Source: Colletes latitarsis (lineage: Eukaryota > Arthropoda > Insecta > Hymenoptera > Colletidae). From it: a stretch of 64,000 nt of DNA. The notes beneath the pieces are model-generated. The model saw only the letters and a program-made list of their open reading frames with translations, did not search any database and was not told where the DNA came from. The stretch is from contig NC_135146.1 in the NCBI RefSeq assembly GCF_051014445.1, positions 2,728,001 through 2,792,000 of the forward strand, given 5' to 3'. Below are positions 26,273-40,593 of the stretch, one piece after another (the first letter of the stretch is position 1; each line of letters begins with the position of its first letter). The position numbers and the translations under genes are program-made.

Positions 26273-29200
26273 TTTTTGAGAATAACACCGGTTAGGTCAG
26301 GGTTAGGTCTGGTATTTGCCATCATCTGGCTCATACTATCGCATTTTTCATATACTTGTTGGCCAGATCCTGGCCGTTTTCTGGTTTGGATCACATAGTA
26401 ATGTGGCACCACACTCAAACAGTGAGTTAAACCTGGATTCAATCTATATTTCAGAGGATAACACCGGTTAGGTCAGGGTTAGGTCTGGTATTTGCCATCA
26501 TCTGGCTCATACTTTCGCATTTGTCATATACTTGTTGGCCAGATCCTGGGCGTTTTCTGGTTTGGATCACGTAGTAATGTGGCACCACACTGCAACAGTG
26601 AGTTAAACCTGGATTCTATCTATATTTTAGAGGATAACACCGGTTAGGTCAGGGTTAGGTCTGGTATTTGCCATCATCTGGCTCATACTTTCGCATTTTT
26701 CATATACTTATTGGCCAGATCCTGGGCGTTTTATGGTTTGGATCACGTAGTAATGTGGCACCACACTCAAACAGTGAGTTAATCCTGGATTCGATCTATA
26801 TATTAGAGGGTAACACCGGTTAGGTTTGGGTTAGGTCTGGTATTTGCCATCGTCTGCCTCATACTTTCTCATTTTTCGCATACTTATTGGCCAGGTTGCG
26901 AGGGTTTTTCTGGTTTGGATCACGTAGTAATGTGTTTCCACACTGCATCAGAGAGTTAAACCTGGATACAATCTATATTTTAGAGGATAACACCGGTTAG
27001 GTCAGGGTTAGGTCTGGTACTTGCCAACGTATGCCTCATATTTTCGCATTTTTCGCCAACTTGTTGGCCAGATCCAGGGCGTTTTCTGGTTTGGATCACG
27101 CAGTAATGTGCTACCACACTGAAACAGTGAGTTTATCTTAGATTCAATCTATATTTTAGAGGATAACACCGGTTAGGTCAGGGTTAGGTCTGGTATTTGC
27201 CATCATCTGGCTCATACTTTCGCATTTTTCGCATACTTGTTGGCCAGAACCTGGGCGTTTTCTGGTTTGGATCACGTAGTAATGTAGAACCACTCTGAAA
27301 CAGTGTGTTAAACCTGGATTAAATCTATATTTTAGAGGATATCACCGGTTAGGTTTGGGTTAGGTCTGGTATTTGCCATCATCTGGCTCATACTTTCGCA
27401 TTTTTCGCATACTTGTTGGCCAGATCCTGGGCGTTTTCTGGTTTGTGTCACGTAGTAATGTGGCACCACACTGCAACAGTGAGTTAAACCTGGATTCTAT
27501 CTATATTTTAGAGGATAAAACCGGTTAGGTCAGGGTTAGGTCTGGTATTTGCCATCATCTGGCTCATACTTTCGCATTTTTCATATACTTATTGGCCAGA
27601 TCCTTGGCGTTTTATGGTTTGGATCACGTAGTAATGTGGTACCACACTGAAACAGTGAGTTTATCTTAGATTCAATCTATATTTTAGAGGGTAACACCGG
27701 TTAGGTCAGGGTTAGGTCTGGTATTTGCCATCATCTGGCACATGCTTTCGCATTTTTCGCATACTTGTTGGCCAGATCCTGGGCGTTTTCTGGTTTGGAT
27801 CACGCAGTAATGTGGTACCACACTGAAACTGTGAGTTTATCTTAGATTCAATCTATATTTTAGAGGGTAACACCGGTTAGGTCAGGGTTAGGTCTGGTAT
27901 TTGCCATCATCTGGCACATGCTTTCGCATTTTTCGCATACTTGTTGGCCAGATCCTTGGCGTTTTATGGTTTGGATCACGTAGTAATGTGGTACCACACT
28001 GAAACAGTGAGTTTATCTTAGATTCAATCTATATTTTAGAGGATAACATCGGTTAGGTCAGGGTTAGGTCTGGTATTTGCCATCATCTGGCTCATACTTT
28101 TGCATTATTCCCATACTTGTTGGCCAGATCCTGGCCGTTTTCTGGTTTGGATCACATAGTAATGTGGCACCACACTCAAACAGTGAGTTAAACCTGGATT
28201 CAATCTATATTTCAGAGGATAACACCGGTTAGGTCAGGGTTAGGTCTGGTATTTGCCATCATCTGGCTCATACTTTCGCATTTGTCATATACTTGTCGGC
28301 CAGATCCTGGGAGTTTTCTGGTTTGGATCACGTAGTAATGTGGCACCACACTGCAACAGTGAGTTAAACCTGGATTCTATCTATATTTTAGAGGATAAAA
28401 CCGGTTAGGTCAGGGTTATGTCTGGTATTTGCCATCATCTGGCTCATACTTTCGCATTTTTCATATACTTATTGGCCAGATCCTGGGCGTTTTATGGTTT
28501 GGATCACGTAGTAATGTGGCACCACACTCAAACAGTGAGTTAATCCTGGATTCGATCTATATATTAGAGGGTAACACCGGTTAGGTTTGGGTTAGGTCTG
28601 GTATTTGCCATCATCTGGCTCATACTTTCGCATTATTCGCAAACTTGTTGGCCAGATCCTGGGCGCTTTCTGGTTTGGATCACGCAGTAATGTGGTACCA
28701 CACTGAAACAGTGAGTTTATCTTAGATTCAATCTATATTTTAGAGGATAACACCGGTTAGGTCAGGGTTAGGTCTGGTATTTGCCATCATCTGGCTCATA
28801 CTTTCGCATTATTCGCAAACTTGTTGGCCAGATCCTGGGCGTTTTCTGGTTTGTGTCACGTAGTAATATGGTATCACACTGCAACAGTGAGTTAAAGCTG
28901 GATTCAGTCTATATTTTGGACGATAACACCGCTTAGGTCAGGGTTAGGTCTGGTATTTGCCATCATCTGGCTCATACTTTCGCATTATTCGCAAACTTGT
29001 TGGCCAGATCCTGGGCGTTTTCTGGTTTGGATCACGTAGTAATGTAGAACCACTATGAAACAGTGAGTTAAACCTGGATTAAATCTATATTTTAGAGGAT
29101 ATCACCGGTTAGGTCAGGGTTAGGTCTGGTATTTGCCATCATCTGGCTCATACTTTCGCATTTTTCGCATACTTGTTGGCCAGATCCAGGGCGTTTTCTG

Positions 29201-30048
29201 GTTTGGATCACGTAGTAATGTAGAACCACTCTGAAACAGTGAGTTAAACCTGGATTAAATCTATATTTTAGAAGATAACACCGGTTAGGTCAGGGTTAGG
29301 TCTGGTATTTGCCATCGTCTGCCTCATATTTTCGCATTTTTCGCATACTTGATGGCCAGATCCAGGGCGATTTCTGGTTTGGATCACGTAGTAATGTGGC
29401 ACCACACTGCAACAGTGAGTTAAACCTGGATTGAATGTATATTTTAGAGGATAACACCGGTTAGGTCAGGGTTAGGTCTGGTATTTGCCATCATCTGGCT
29501 CATACTTTCGCATTATTCGCATACTTGTTGGCCAGATCCTGAGCGTTTTCTGGTTTGTGTCACGTAGTAATGTGGTACCACACTGCAACAGTGAGTTAAA
29601 CCTGGATTGAATCTATATTTTAGAGGATAACACCGGTTAGGTCAGGGTTAGGTCTGGTATTTGCCATCATCTGGCTCATACTTTCGCATTTTTCGCATAC
29701 TTGTTGGCCAGATCCTGGGCGTTTTCTGGTTTGTGTCACGTAGTAATGTGGTACCACACTGCAACAGTGAGTTAAACCTGGATTGAATCTATATTTTAGA
29801 GGATATCATCGGTTAGGTTTGGGTTAGGTCTGGTATTTGCCATCATCTGGCTCATACTTTCGCATTTTTCGCATACTTGTTGGCCAGATCCTGGGCGTTT
29901 TCTGGTTTGAATCACGTAGTAATGTGGCACCACACTGCAACAGTGAGTTAAACCTTGATTCAATCTATATTTTAGAGGATATCACCGGTGAGGTTTGGGT
30001 TAGGTCTGGTATTTGCCATCATCTGGCTCATACTTTCGCATTTTTCAT
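26273..30048. repeat. Mosaic monomer region
   Basis: About 21 monomers of mixed classes. It contains one 177-bp GTTGCGAGGG monomer near 26896, several ATTATTCGCAAACTTG monomers between about 28600 and 29000, and the rare GACGATAACACC marker at 28919, which returns at 31734. No higher-order period was resolved by eye, and no non-satellite sequence is seen. Confidence 0.82.
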
Positions 30049-31025
30049 ATACTTGTTGGCCAGATCCTGGGCGTTTTCTGGTTTGGATCACGTAGTAATG
30101 TGGCACCACACTCAAACAGTGAGTTAAACCTGGATTCAATCTATATTTCAGAGGATAACACCGGTTAGGTCAGGGTTAGGTCTGGTATTTGCCATCGTCT
30201 GCCTCATATTTTCGCATTTTTCGCATACTTGATGGCCAGATCCAGGGCGATTTCTGGTTTGGATCACGTAGTAATGTGGCACCACACTGCAACAGTGAGT
30301 TAAACCTGGATTCAATCTATATTTTAGAGAATAACACCGGTTAGGTCAGGGTTAGGTCTGGTATTTGCCATCATCTGGCTCATACTTTCGCATTATTCGC
30401 ATACTTGTTGGCCAGATCCTGGGCGTTTTCTGGTTTGGATCACGCAGTAATGTGGTACCACACTGAAACAGTGAGTTTATCTTAGATTCAATCTATATTT
30501 TAGAGGATAACACCGGTTAGGTCAGGGTTAGGTCTGGTATTTGCCATCGTCTGCCTCATACTTTCGCATTTTTCGCATACTTGATGGCCAGATCCAGGGC
30601 GATTTCTGGTTTGGATCACGTAGTAATGTGGTACCACACTGAAACAGTGAGTTAATCCTGGATTCGATCTATATATTAGAGGGTAACACTGGTTAGGTTT
30701 GGGTTAGGTCTGGTAATTGCCATCATCTGGCTCATACTTTCGCATTTTTCATATACTTGTTGGCCAGATCCTGGGCGTTTTCTGGTTTGGATCACGTAGT
30801 AATGTGGCACCACTCTCAAACAGTGAGTTAAACCTGGATTCAATCTATATTTCAGAGGATAACACCGGTTAGGTCAGGGTTAGGTCTGGTATTTGCCATC
30901 GTCTGCCTCATATTTTCGCATTTTTCGCATACTTGATGGCCAGATCCAGGGCGATTTCTGGTTTGGATCGCGTAGTAATGTGGCACCACACTGCAACAGT
31001 GAGTTAAACCTGGATTCAATCTATA
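30049..31025. repeat. Dispersed duplicate block, copy 2 (about 1 kb)
   Basis: Copy of 25296-26272. One visible difference is CACCACTCTCAAAC near 30812, where copy 1 has CACCACACTCAAAC. The copies are not adjacent: about 3.8 kb of other monomers lie between them. This points to a longer ancestral unit later disrupted, or to transfer by gene conversion. Confidence 0.86.
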
Positions 31026-34009
31026 TTTTAGAGGATAAAACCGGTTAGGTCAGGGTTATGTCTGGTATTTGCCATCATCTGGCTCATACTTTCGCATTTT
31101 TCATATACTTATTGGCCAGATCCTGGGCGTTTTATGGTTTGGATCACGTAGTAATGTGGCACCACACTCAAACAGTGAGTTAATCCTGGATTCGATCTAT
31201 ATATTAGAGGGTAACACCGGTTAGGTTTGGGTTAGGTCTGGTATTTGCCATCATCTGGCTCATACTTTCGCATTATTCGAAAACTTGTTGGCCAGATCCT
31301 GGGCGTTTTCTGGTTTGGATCACGCAGTAATGTGGTACCACACTGAAACAGTGAGTTTATCTTAGATTGAATCTATATTTTAGAGGATAACACCGGTTAG
31401 GTCAGGGTTAGGTCTGGTATTTGCCATCATCTGGCTCATACTTTCGCATTATTCGCAAACTTGTTGGCCAGATCCTGGGCGTTTTCTGGTTTGGATCACG
31501 CAGTAATGTGGTACCACACTGAAACAGTGAGTTTATCTTAGATTCAATCTATATTTTAGAGGATAACACCGGTTAGGTCAGGGTTAGGTCTGGTATTTGC
31601 CATCATCTGGCTCATACTTTCGCATTATTCGCAAACTTGTTGGCCAGATCCTGGGCGTTTTCTGGTTTGTGTCACGTAGTAATGTGGTATCACACTGCAA
31701 CAGTGAGTTAAAGCTGGATTCAGTCTATATTTTAGACGATAACACCGGTTAGGTCAGGGTTAGGTCTGGTATTTGCCATCATCTGGCACATACTTTCGCA
31801 CTATTCGCAAACTTGTTGGCCAGATCCTGGGCGTTTTCTGGTTTGGATAACGTAGTAATGTAGAACCACTATGAAACAGTGTGTTAAACCTGGATTAAAT
31901 CTATATTTTAGAGGATATCACCGGTTAGGTTTGGGTTAGGTCTGGTATTTGCCATCATCTGGCTCATACTTTCGCATTTTTCGCATACTTGTTTGCCAGA
32001 TCCTGGGCGTTTTCTGGTTTGTGTCACGTAGTAATGTGGCACCACACTGCAACAGTGAGTTAAACCTGGATTCTATCTATATTTTAGAGGATAAAACCGG
32101 TTACGTCAGGGTTAGGTCTGGTATTTGCCATCATCTGGCTCATACTTTCGCATTTTTCATATACTTATTGGCCAGATCCTTGGCGTTTTATGGTTTGGAT
32201 CACGTAGTAATGTGGCACCACACTCAAACAGTGAGTTAATCCTGGATACAATCTATATTTTAGAGGATAACACCGGTTAGGTCAGGGTTAGGTCTGGTAT
32301 TTGCCAAAGTATGCCTCATATTTTCGCATTTTTCGCCAACTTGTTGGCCAGATCCAGGGCGTTTTCTGGTTTGGATCACGCAGTAATGTGGTACCACACT
32401 GAAACAGTGAGTTTATCTTAGATTCAATCTATATTTTAGAGGATAACACGGGTTAGGTCAGGGTTAGGTCTGGTATTTGCCATCATCTGGCTCATACTTT
32501 CGCATTTTTCGCATACTTGTTGGCCAGATCCAGGGCGTTTTCTGGTTTGGATCACGTAGCAATGTAGAACCACTCTGAAACAGTGAGTTAAACCTGGATT
32601 CAATCTATATATTAGAGCGTAGCACCGGTTAGGTCAGGGTTAGGTCTGGTATTTGCCATCATCTGGCTCATACTTTCGCATTTTTCGCATACTTGTTGGC
32701 CAGATCCTGGGCGTTTTCTGGTTTGGATCACGTAGTAATGTAGAACCACTCTGAAACAGTGAGTTAAACCTGGATTAAATCTATATTTTAGAGGATAACA
32801 CCGGTTAGGTCAGGGTTAGGTCTGGTATTTGCCATCATCTGGCTCATACTTTCGCATTTTTCGCATACTTGTTGGCCAGATCCTGGGCGTTTTCTGGTTT
32901 GGATCACGTAGTAATGTAGAACCACTCGAAACAGTGAGTTAAACCTGGATTAAATCTATATTTTAGAAGATAACACCGGTTAGGTCAGGGTTAGCTCTGG
33001 TATTTGCCGTCATCTGGCAAATACTTTCGCATTTTTCGCATACTTGTTGGCCAGATCCTGGGCGTTTTCTGGTTTGGATCACGCAGTAATGTGGTACCAC
33101 ACTGAAACAGTGAGTTTATCTTAGATTCAATCTATATTTTAGAGGGTAACACCGGTTAGGTCAGGGTTAGGTCTGGTATTTGCCATCATCTGGCACATAC
33201 TTTCGCATTTTTCGCATACTTGTTGGCCAGATCCTGGGCGTTTTCTGGTTTGGATCACGTAGTAATGTGGTACCACACTGCAACAGTGAGTTAGACCTGG
33301 ATTCAATCTATATATTAGAGCGTAGCACCGGTTACGTTTGGGTTAGGTCTGGTATTTGCCATCATCTGGCTCATGCTTTCGCATTTTTCGCATACCTGTT
33401 GGCCAGAACCTGGGCGTTTTCTGGTTTGGATCACGCAGTAATGTGGTACCACACTGAAACTGTGAGTCTATCTTAGATTCAATCTATATTTTAGAGGATA
33501 ACATCGGTTAGGACAGGGTTAGGTCTGGTATTTGCCATCATCTGGCTCATACTTTCGCATTATTCCCATACTTGTTGGCCAGATCCTGGCCGTTTTCTGG
33601 TTTGGATCACATAGTAATGTGGCACCACACTGAAACAGTGAGTTAAAGCTGGATTCAGTCTATATTTTAGACGATAACACCGGTTAGGTCAGGGTTAGGT
33701 CTGGTATTTGCCGTCATCTGGCTCATTCTTTCGCATTTTTCGCATACTTGTTGGCCAGATCCTGGGCGTTTTCTGATTTGGATCACGCAGTAATGTGGTA
33801 CCACACTGAAACTGTGAGTCTATCTTAGATTCAATCTATATTTTAGAGGATAACACCGGTTAGGTCAGGGTTAGGTCTGGTATTTGCCAACGTATGCCTC
33901 ATATTTTCGCATTTTTCGCCAACTTGTTGGCCAGATCCAGGGCGTTTTCTGGTTTGGATCACGCAGTAATGTGGTACCACACTGAAACAGTGAGTTTATC
34001 TTAGATTCA
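31026..34009. repeat. Mosaic monomer region with a chimeric monomer
   Basis: About 17 monomers. Near 32562-32737 one monomer combines the 5' end of the AGAACC class with the AGAGCGTAGCACC segment of another class. It then returns to GTTAGGTCAGGG rather than the GTTACGTTTGGG that normally follows. Near 32920 a single-base deletion (CACTCGAAAC for CACTCTGAAAC) makes a 175-bp monomer. No gene or mobile element is seen. Confidence 0.82.
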
Positions 34010-37000
34010 ATCTATATTTTAGAGGATAACACCGGTTAGGTCAGGGTTAGGTCTGGTATTTGCCATCATCTGGCTCATACTTTCGCATTTTTCGCCTACT
34101 TGTTGGCCAGATTCAGGGCGTTTTCTGGTTTGGATCACGTAGTAATGTAGAACCACTCTGAAACAGTGAGTTAAACCTGGATTAAATCTATATTTTAGAA
34201 GATAACACCAGTTAGGTCAGGGTTAGGTCTGGTATTTGCCATCATCTGGCAAATACTTTTGCATTTTTCGCATACTTGTTGGCCAGATCCTGGGCGTTTT
34301 CTGGTTTGGATCACGCAGTAATGTGGTACCACACTGAAAAAGTGAGTTTATCTTAGATTCAATCTATATTTTAGAGGGTAACACCGGTTAGGTCAGGGTT
34401 AGGTCTGGTATTTGCCATCGTCTGCCTCATACTTTCTCATTTTTCGCATACTTATTGGCCAGGTTGCGGGGATTTTTCTGGTTTGGATCACGTAGTAATG
34501 TGTTTCCCCACTGCATCAGAGAGTTAAACCTGGATACAATCTATATTTTAGAGGATAACACCGGTTAGGTCAGGGTTAGGTCTGGTATTTGCCAACGTAT
34601 GCCTCATATTTTCGCATTTTTCGCCAACTTGTTGGCCAGATCCAGGGCGTTTTCTGGTTTGGATCACGCAGTAATGTGGTACCACACTGAAACAGTGAGT
34701 TTATCTTAGATTCAATCTATATTTTAGAGGATAACACCGGTTAGGTCAGGGCTAGGTCTGGTATTTGCCATCATCTGGCTCATACTTTCGCATTTTTCGC
34801 ATACTTGTTGGCCAGATCCTGGGCGTTTTCTGGTTTGGATCACGCAGTAATGTGGTACCACACTGAAACAGTGAGTTTATCTTAGATTCAATCTATATTT
34901 TAGAGGGTAACACCGGTTAGGTCAGGGTTAGGTCTGGTATTTGCCATCATCTGGCACATACTTTCGCATTTTTCGCATACTTGTTGGCCAGATCCTGGGC
35001 GTTTTCTGGTTTGGATCACGTAGTAATGTGGTACCACACTGCAACAGAGAGTTAAACCTGGATTCAATCTATATATTAGAGCGTAGCACCGGTTACGTTT
35101 GGGTTAGGTCTGGTATTTGCCATCATCTGGCTCATGCTTTCGCATTTTTCGCATACCTGTTGGCCAGAACCTGGGCGTTTTCTGGTTTGGATCACATAGT
35201 AATGTGGCACCACACTCAAACAGTGAGTTAAACCTGGATTCAGTCTATATTTCAGAGGATAACACCGGTTAGGTCAGGGTTAGGTCTGGTATTTGCCATC
35301 GTCTGCCTCATACTTTCTCATTTTTCGCAAACTTGATGGCCAGATCCAGGGCGATTTCTGGTTTGGATCACGTAGTAATGTGGCACCACACTGCAACAGT
35401 GAGTTAAACCTGGATTCAATCTATATTTTAGAGAATAACACCGGTTAGGTCAGGGTTAGGTCTGGTCTTTGCCATCATCTGGCTCATACTATCGCATTTT
35501 TCATATACTTGTTGGCCAGATCCTGGCCGTTTTCTGGTTTGGATCACATAGTAATGTGGCACCACACTCAAACAGTGAGTTAAACCTGGATTCAATCTAT
35601 ATTTCAGAGGATAACACCGGTTAGGTCAGGGTTAGGTCTGGTATTTGCCATCATCTGGCTCATACTTTCGCATTTGTCATATACTTGTTGGCCAGATCCT
35701 GGGCGTTTTCTGGTTTGGATCACGTAGTAATGTGGCACCACACTGCAACAGTGAGTTAAACCTGGATTCTATCTATATTTGAGAGGATAAAACCGGTTAG
35801 GTCAGGGTTAGGTCTGGTATTTGCCATCATCTGGCTCATACTTTCGCATTTTTCATATACTTATTGGCCAGATCCTGGGCGTTTTATGGTTTGGATCACG
35901 TAGTAATGTGGCACCACACTCAAACAGTGAGTTAATCCTGGATTCGATCTATATATTAGAGGGTAACACCGGTTAGGTTTGGGTTAGGTCTGGTATTTGC
36001 CATCGTCTGCCTCATACTTTCTCATTTTTCGCATACTTATTGGCCAGGTTGCGGGGGTTTTTCTGGTTTGGATCACGTAGTAATGTGTTTCCACACTGCA
36101 TCAGAGAGTTAAACCTGGATACAATCTATATTTTAGAGGATAACACCGGTTAGGTCAGGGTTAGGTCTGGTATTTGCCATCATCTGTCTCATACTTTCGC
36201 ATTTTTCGCCAACTTGTTGGCCAGATCCAGGGCGTTTTCTGGCTTGGATCACGCAGTAATGTGGTACCACACTGAAACAGTGAGTTTATCTTAGATTCAA
36301 TCTATATTTTAGAGGATAACACCGGTTAGGTCAGGGTTAGGTCTGGTATTTGCCATCATCTGGCAAATACTTTCGCATTTTTCGCATACTTGTTGGCCAG
36401 ATCCTGGGCGTGTTCTGGTTCGGATCACGCAGTAATGTGGTACCACACTGAAAAAGTGAGTTTAGCTTAGATTCAATCTATATTTTAGAGGGTAACACCG
36501 GTTAGGTCAGGGTTAGGTCTGGTATTTGCCATCGTCTGCCTCATACTTTCTCATGTTTCGCATACTTATTGGCCAGGTTGCGGGGATTTTTCTGGTTTGG
36601 ATCACGTAGTAATGTGTTTCCCCACTGCATCAGAGAGTTAAACCTGGATACAACCTATATTTTAGAGGATAACACCGGTTAGGTCAGGGTTAGGTCTGGT
36701 ATTTGCTAACGTATGCCTCATATTTTCGCATTTTTCGCCAACTTGTTGGCCAGATCCAGGGCGTTTTCTGGTTTGGATCACGCAGTAATGTGGTACCACA
36801 CTGAAACAGTGAGTTTATCTTAGATTCAATCTATATTTTAGAGGATAACACCGGTTAGGTCAGGGTTAGGTCTGGTATTTGCCATCATCTGGCTCATGCT
36901 TTGGCATTTTTCGCATACTTGATGGCCAGATCCTGGGCGTTTTCTGGTTTGGAACACGTAGTAAAGTGGTACCACACTGAAACAGTGAGTTAAACCTGGA

Positions 37001-40000
37001 TTCAGTCTATATTTTAGAGGATAACACCGGAGGGTCAGGGTTAGGTCTGGTATTCGCCATCATCTGGCTCATGCTTTGGCATTTTTCGCATACTTGATGG
37101 CCAGATCCTGGGCGTTTTCTGGTTTGGAACACGTAGTAAAGTGGCACCACACGGCAACTGTGAGTTAAACCTGGATTCAATCTATATTTTAGAGAATAAT
37201 ACCGGTTAGGTCAGGGTTAGGTCTGGTATTTGCCATCATCTGGCTCATACTTTCGCATTTTTCATATACTTGTTGGCCAGATCCTGGGCGTTTTCTGGTT
37301 TGGATCACATAGTAATGTGGCACCACACTCAAACAGTGAGTTAAACCTGGATTCAATCTATATTTCAGAGGGTAACACCGGTTAGGTCAGGGTTAGGTCT
37401 GGTATTTGCCATCATCTGGCTCATACTTTCGCATTTTTCATATACTTGTTGGCCAGATCTGGGCGTTTTCTGGTTTGGATCACGTAGTAATGTGGCACCA
37501 CACTGCAACAGTGAGTTAAACCTGGATTCAATCTATATTTTAGAGGATAACACCGGTTAGGTCAGGGTTAGGTCTGGTATTTGCCATCATCTGGCTCATA
37601 CTTTCGCATTTTTCGCATACTTGTTGGCCAGATCCTGGGCGTTTTCTGGTTTGGATCACGTAGTAATGTAGAACCACTCTGAAACAGTGAGTTAAAGCTG
37701 GATTAAATCTATATTTTAGAGGATAACACCGGTTAGGTCAGGGTTAGGTCTGGTATTTGCCATCATCTGGCTCATACTTTCGCATTTTTCGCATACTTGT
37801 TGGCCAGATCCTGGGCGTTTTCTGGTTTGGATCACGTAGTAATGTAGTACCACTCTGAAACAGTGAGTTAAAGCTGGAATAAATCTATATTTTAGAGGAT
37901 AACACCGGTTAGGTCAGGGTTAGGTCTGGTATTTGCCATCATCTGGCTCATACTTTCGCATTTTTCGCATACTTGTTGGCCAGATCCAGGGCGTTTTCTG
38001 GTTTGGATCACGTAGTAATGTAGAACCACTCTGAAACAGTGAGTTAAACCTGGATTAAATCTATATTTTAGAAGATAACACCGGTTAGGTCAGGGTTAGG
38101 TCTGGTATTTGCCATCATCTGGCAAATACTTTCGCATTTTTCGCATACTTGTTGGCCAGATCCTGGGCGTTTTCTGGTTTGGATCACGTAGTAATGTGGC
38201 ACCACACTGCAACAGTGAGTTAAACCTGGATTCAATCTATATTTTAGAGGATAACACCGGTTAGGTCAGGGTTAGGTCTGGTATTTGCCATCATCTGGTT
38301 CATACTTTCGCATTTTTCGCATACTTGTTGGCCAGATCCTGGGCGTTTTCTGGTTTGGATCACGTAGTAATGTAGAACCACTCTGAAACAGTGAGTTAAA
38401 GCTGGATTAAATCTATATTTTAGAGGATAACACCGGTTAGGTCAGGGTTAGGTCTGGTATTTGCCATCATCTGGCTCATACTTTCGCATTTTTCGCATAC
38501 TTGTTGGCCAGATCCTGGGCGTTTTCTGGTTTGGATCACGTAGTAATGTAGTACCACTCTGAAACAGTGAGTTAAAGCTGGAATAAATCTATATTTTAGA
38601 GGGTAACACCGGTTAGGTCAGGGTTAGGTCTGGTATTTGCCATCATCTGGCTCATACTTTCGCATTTTTCGCATACTTGTTGGCCAGATCCAGGGCGTTT
38701 TCTGGTTTGGATCACGTAGTAATGTAGAACCACTCTGAAACAGTGAGTTAAACCTGGATTAAATCTATATTTTAGAAGATAACACCGGTTAGGTCAGGGT
38801 TAGGTCTGGTATTTGCCATCATCTGGCAAATACTTTCGCATTTTTCGCATACATGTTGGCCAGATCCTGGGCGTTTTCTGGTTTGGATCACGCAGTAATG
38901 TGGTACCACACTGCAACAGTGAGTTAAACCTGGATTCAATCTATATATTAGAGCGTAGCACCGGTTACGTTTGGGTTAGGTCTGGTATTTGCCATCGTCT
39001 GCCTCATACTTTCTCATTTTTCGCATACTTGATGGCCAGATCCAGGGCGATTTCTGGTTTGGATCACGTAGTAATGTGGCACCACACTGCAACAGTGAGT
39101 TAAACCTGGATTCAATCTATATATTAGAGCGTAGCACCGGTTACGTTTGGATTAGGTCTGGTATTTGCCATCATCTGACTCATGCTTTCGCATTTTTCGC
39201 ATACCTGTTGGCCAGAACCTGGGCGTTTTCTGGTTTGGATCACATAGTAATGTGGCACCACACTCAAACAGTGAGTTAAACCTGGATTCAATCTATATTT
39301 CAGAGGATAACACCGGTTAGGTCAGGGTTAGGTCTGGTATTTGCCATCATCTGGCTCATACTATCGAATTTTTCATATACTTGTTGGCCAGATCCTGGCC
39401 GTTTTCTGGTTTGGATCACATAGTAATGTGGCACCACACTCAAACAGTGAGTTAAACCTGGATTCAATCTATATTTCAGAGGATAACACCGGTTAGGTCA
39501 GGGTTAGGTCTGGTATTTGCCATCATCTGGCTCATACTTTCGCATTTGTCATATACTTGTTGGCCAGATCCTGGGCGTTTTCTGGTTTGGATCACGTAGT
39601 AATGTGGCACCACACTGCAACAGTGAGTTAAACCTGGATTCTATCTATATTTTAGAGGATAAAACCGGTTAGGTCAGGGTTAGGTCTGGTATTTGCCATC
39701 ATCTGGCTCATACTTTCGCATTTTTCATATACTTATTGGCCAGATCCTGGGCGTTTTATGGTTTGGATCACGTAGTAATGTGGCACCACACTCAAACAGT
39801 GAGTTAATCCTGGATTCGATCTATATATTAGAGGATAACACCGGTTAGGTCAGGGTTAGGTCTGGTATTTGCCATCATCTGGCTCATACTTTCGCATTAT
39901 TCGCATACTTGTTGGCCAGATCCTGGGCGTTTTCTGGTTTGTGTCACGTAGTAATGTGGTACCACACTGCAACAGTGAGTTAAACCTGGATTCAGTCTAT

Positions 40001-40530
40001 ATTTTAGAGGATAACACCGGTTAGGTCAGGGTTAGGTCTGGTATTCGCCATCATCTGGCTCATGCTTTGGCATTTTTCGCATACTTGATGGCCAGATCCT
40101 GGGCGTTTTCTGGTTTGGAATACGTAGTAAAGTGGTACCACACTGAAACAGTGAGTTAAACCTGGAGTCAATCTATATATTAGAGGGTAAGACTGGTTAG
40201 GTTTGGGTTAGGTCTGGTATTTGCCATCGTCTGCCTCATACTTTCTCATTTTTCGCATACTTATTGGCCAGGTTGCGGGGGTTTTTCTGGTTTGGATCAC
40301 GTAGTAATGTGTTTCCACACTGCATCAGAGAGTTAAACATGGATTCAATCTATATTTTAGAGGATAACACCGGTTAGGTCAGGGTTAGGTCTGGTATTTG
40401 CCATCATCTGGCTCATACTTTCGCATTTTTCGCATACTTGTTGGCCAGATCCTGGGCGTTTTCTGGTTTGGATCACGTAGTAATGTAGAACCACTCTGAA
40501 ACAGTGAGTTAAAGCTGGATTAAATCTATA
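34010..40530. repeat. 37-monomer (about 6.5-kb) higher-order unit, copy 1
   Basis: The unit matches the following 6.7 kb at an offset that changes in steps: 6,514 near 34092, 6,515 near 34941, 6,691 near 36408, 6,867 near 37151, and 6,691 again near 38041. The steps of 176 mark single monomers gained or lost between copies. The step of 1 is an inserted base near 41209. Shared private markers are CGCCTACTTG with GATTCAGGGCG (34092, 40606), GCGTGTTCTGGTTCGG (36408, 43099), ACACCGGAGGGTCAGG (near 37025, 43716) and CCAGATCTGGGCG (near 37454, 44322). Confidence 0.88.
37460..38870. repeat. 4-monomer tandem duplication inside copy 1
   Basis: Bases of about 37460-38165 recur at 38164-38869 with a 704-bp period (four monomers). 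The marker AGCTGGAATAAATC is at about 37871 and 38575. The downstream unit near 44326-44900 carries only one such block, so this duplication appears to be specific to copy 1 or was lost in copy 2. A TCTGGTTCATAC near 38296 distinguishes the second block. Confidence 0.85.
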
Positions 40531-40593
40531 TTTTAGAGGATAACACCGGTTAGGTCAGGGTTAGGTCTGGTATTTGCCACCATCTGGCTCATA

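Noticed and set aside
37865..37885. AATAAA polyadenylation signal in the AGCTGGAATAAATC variant
   Set aside because: It arises by a one-base change in a few monomers (also near 38579, 44570 and 45450) spread by duplication. There is no transcription unit to attach it to.
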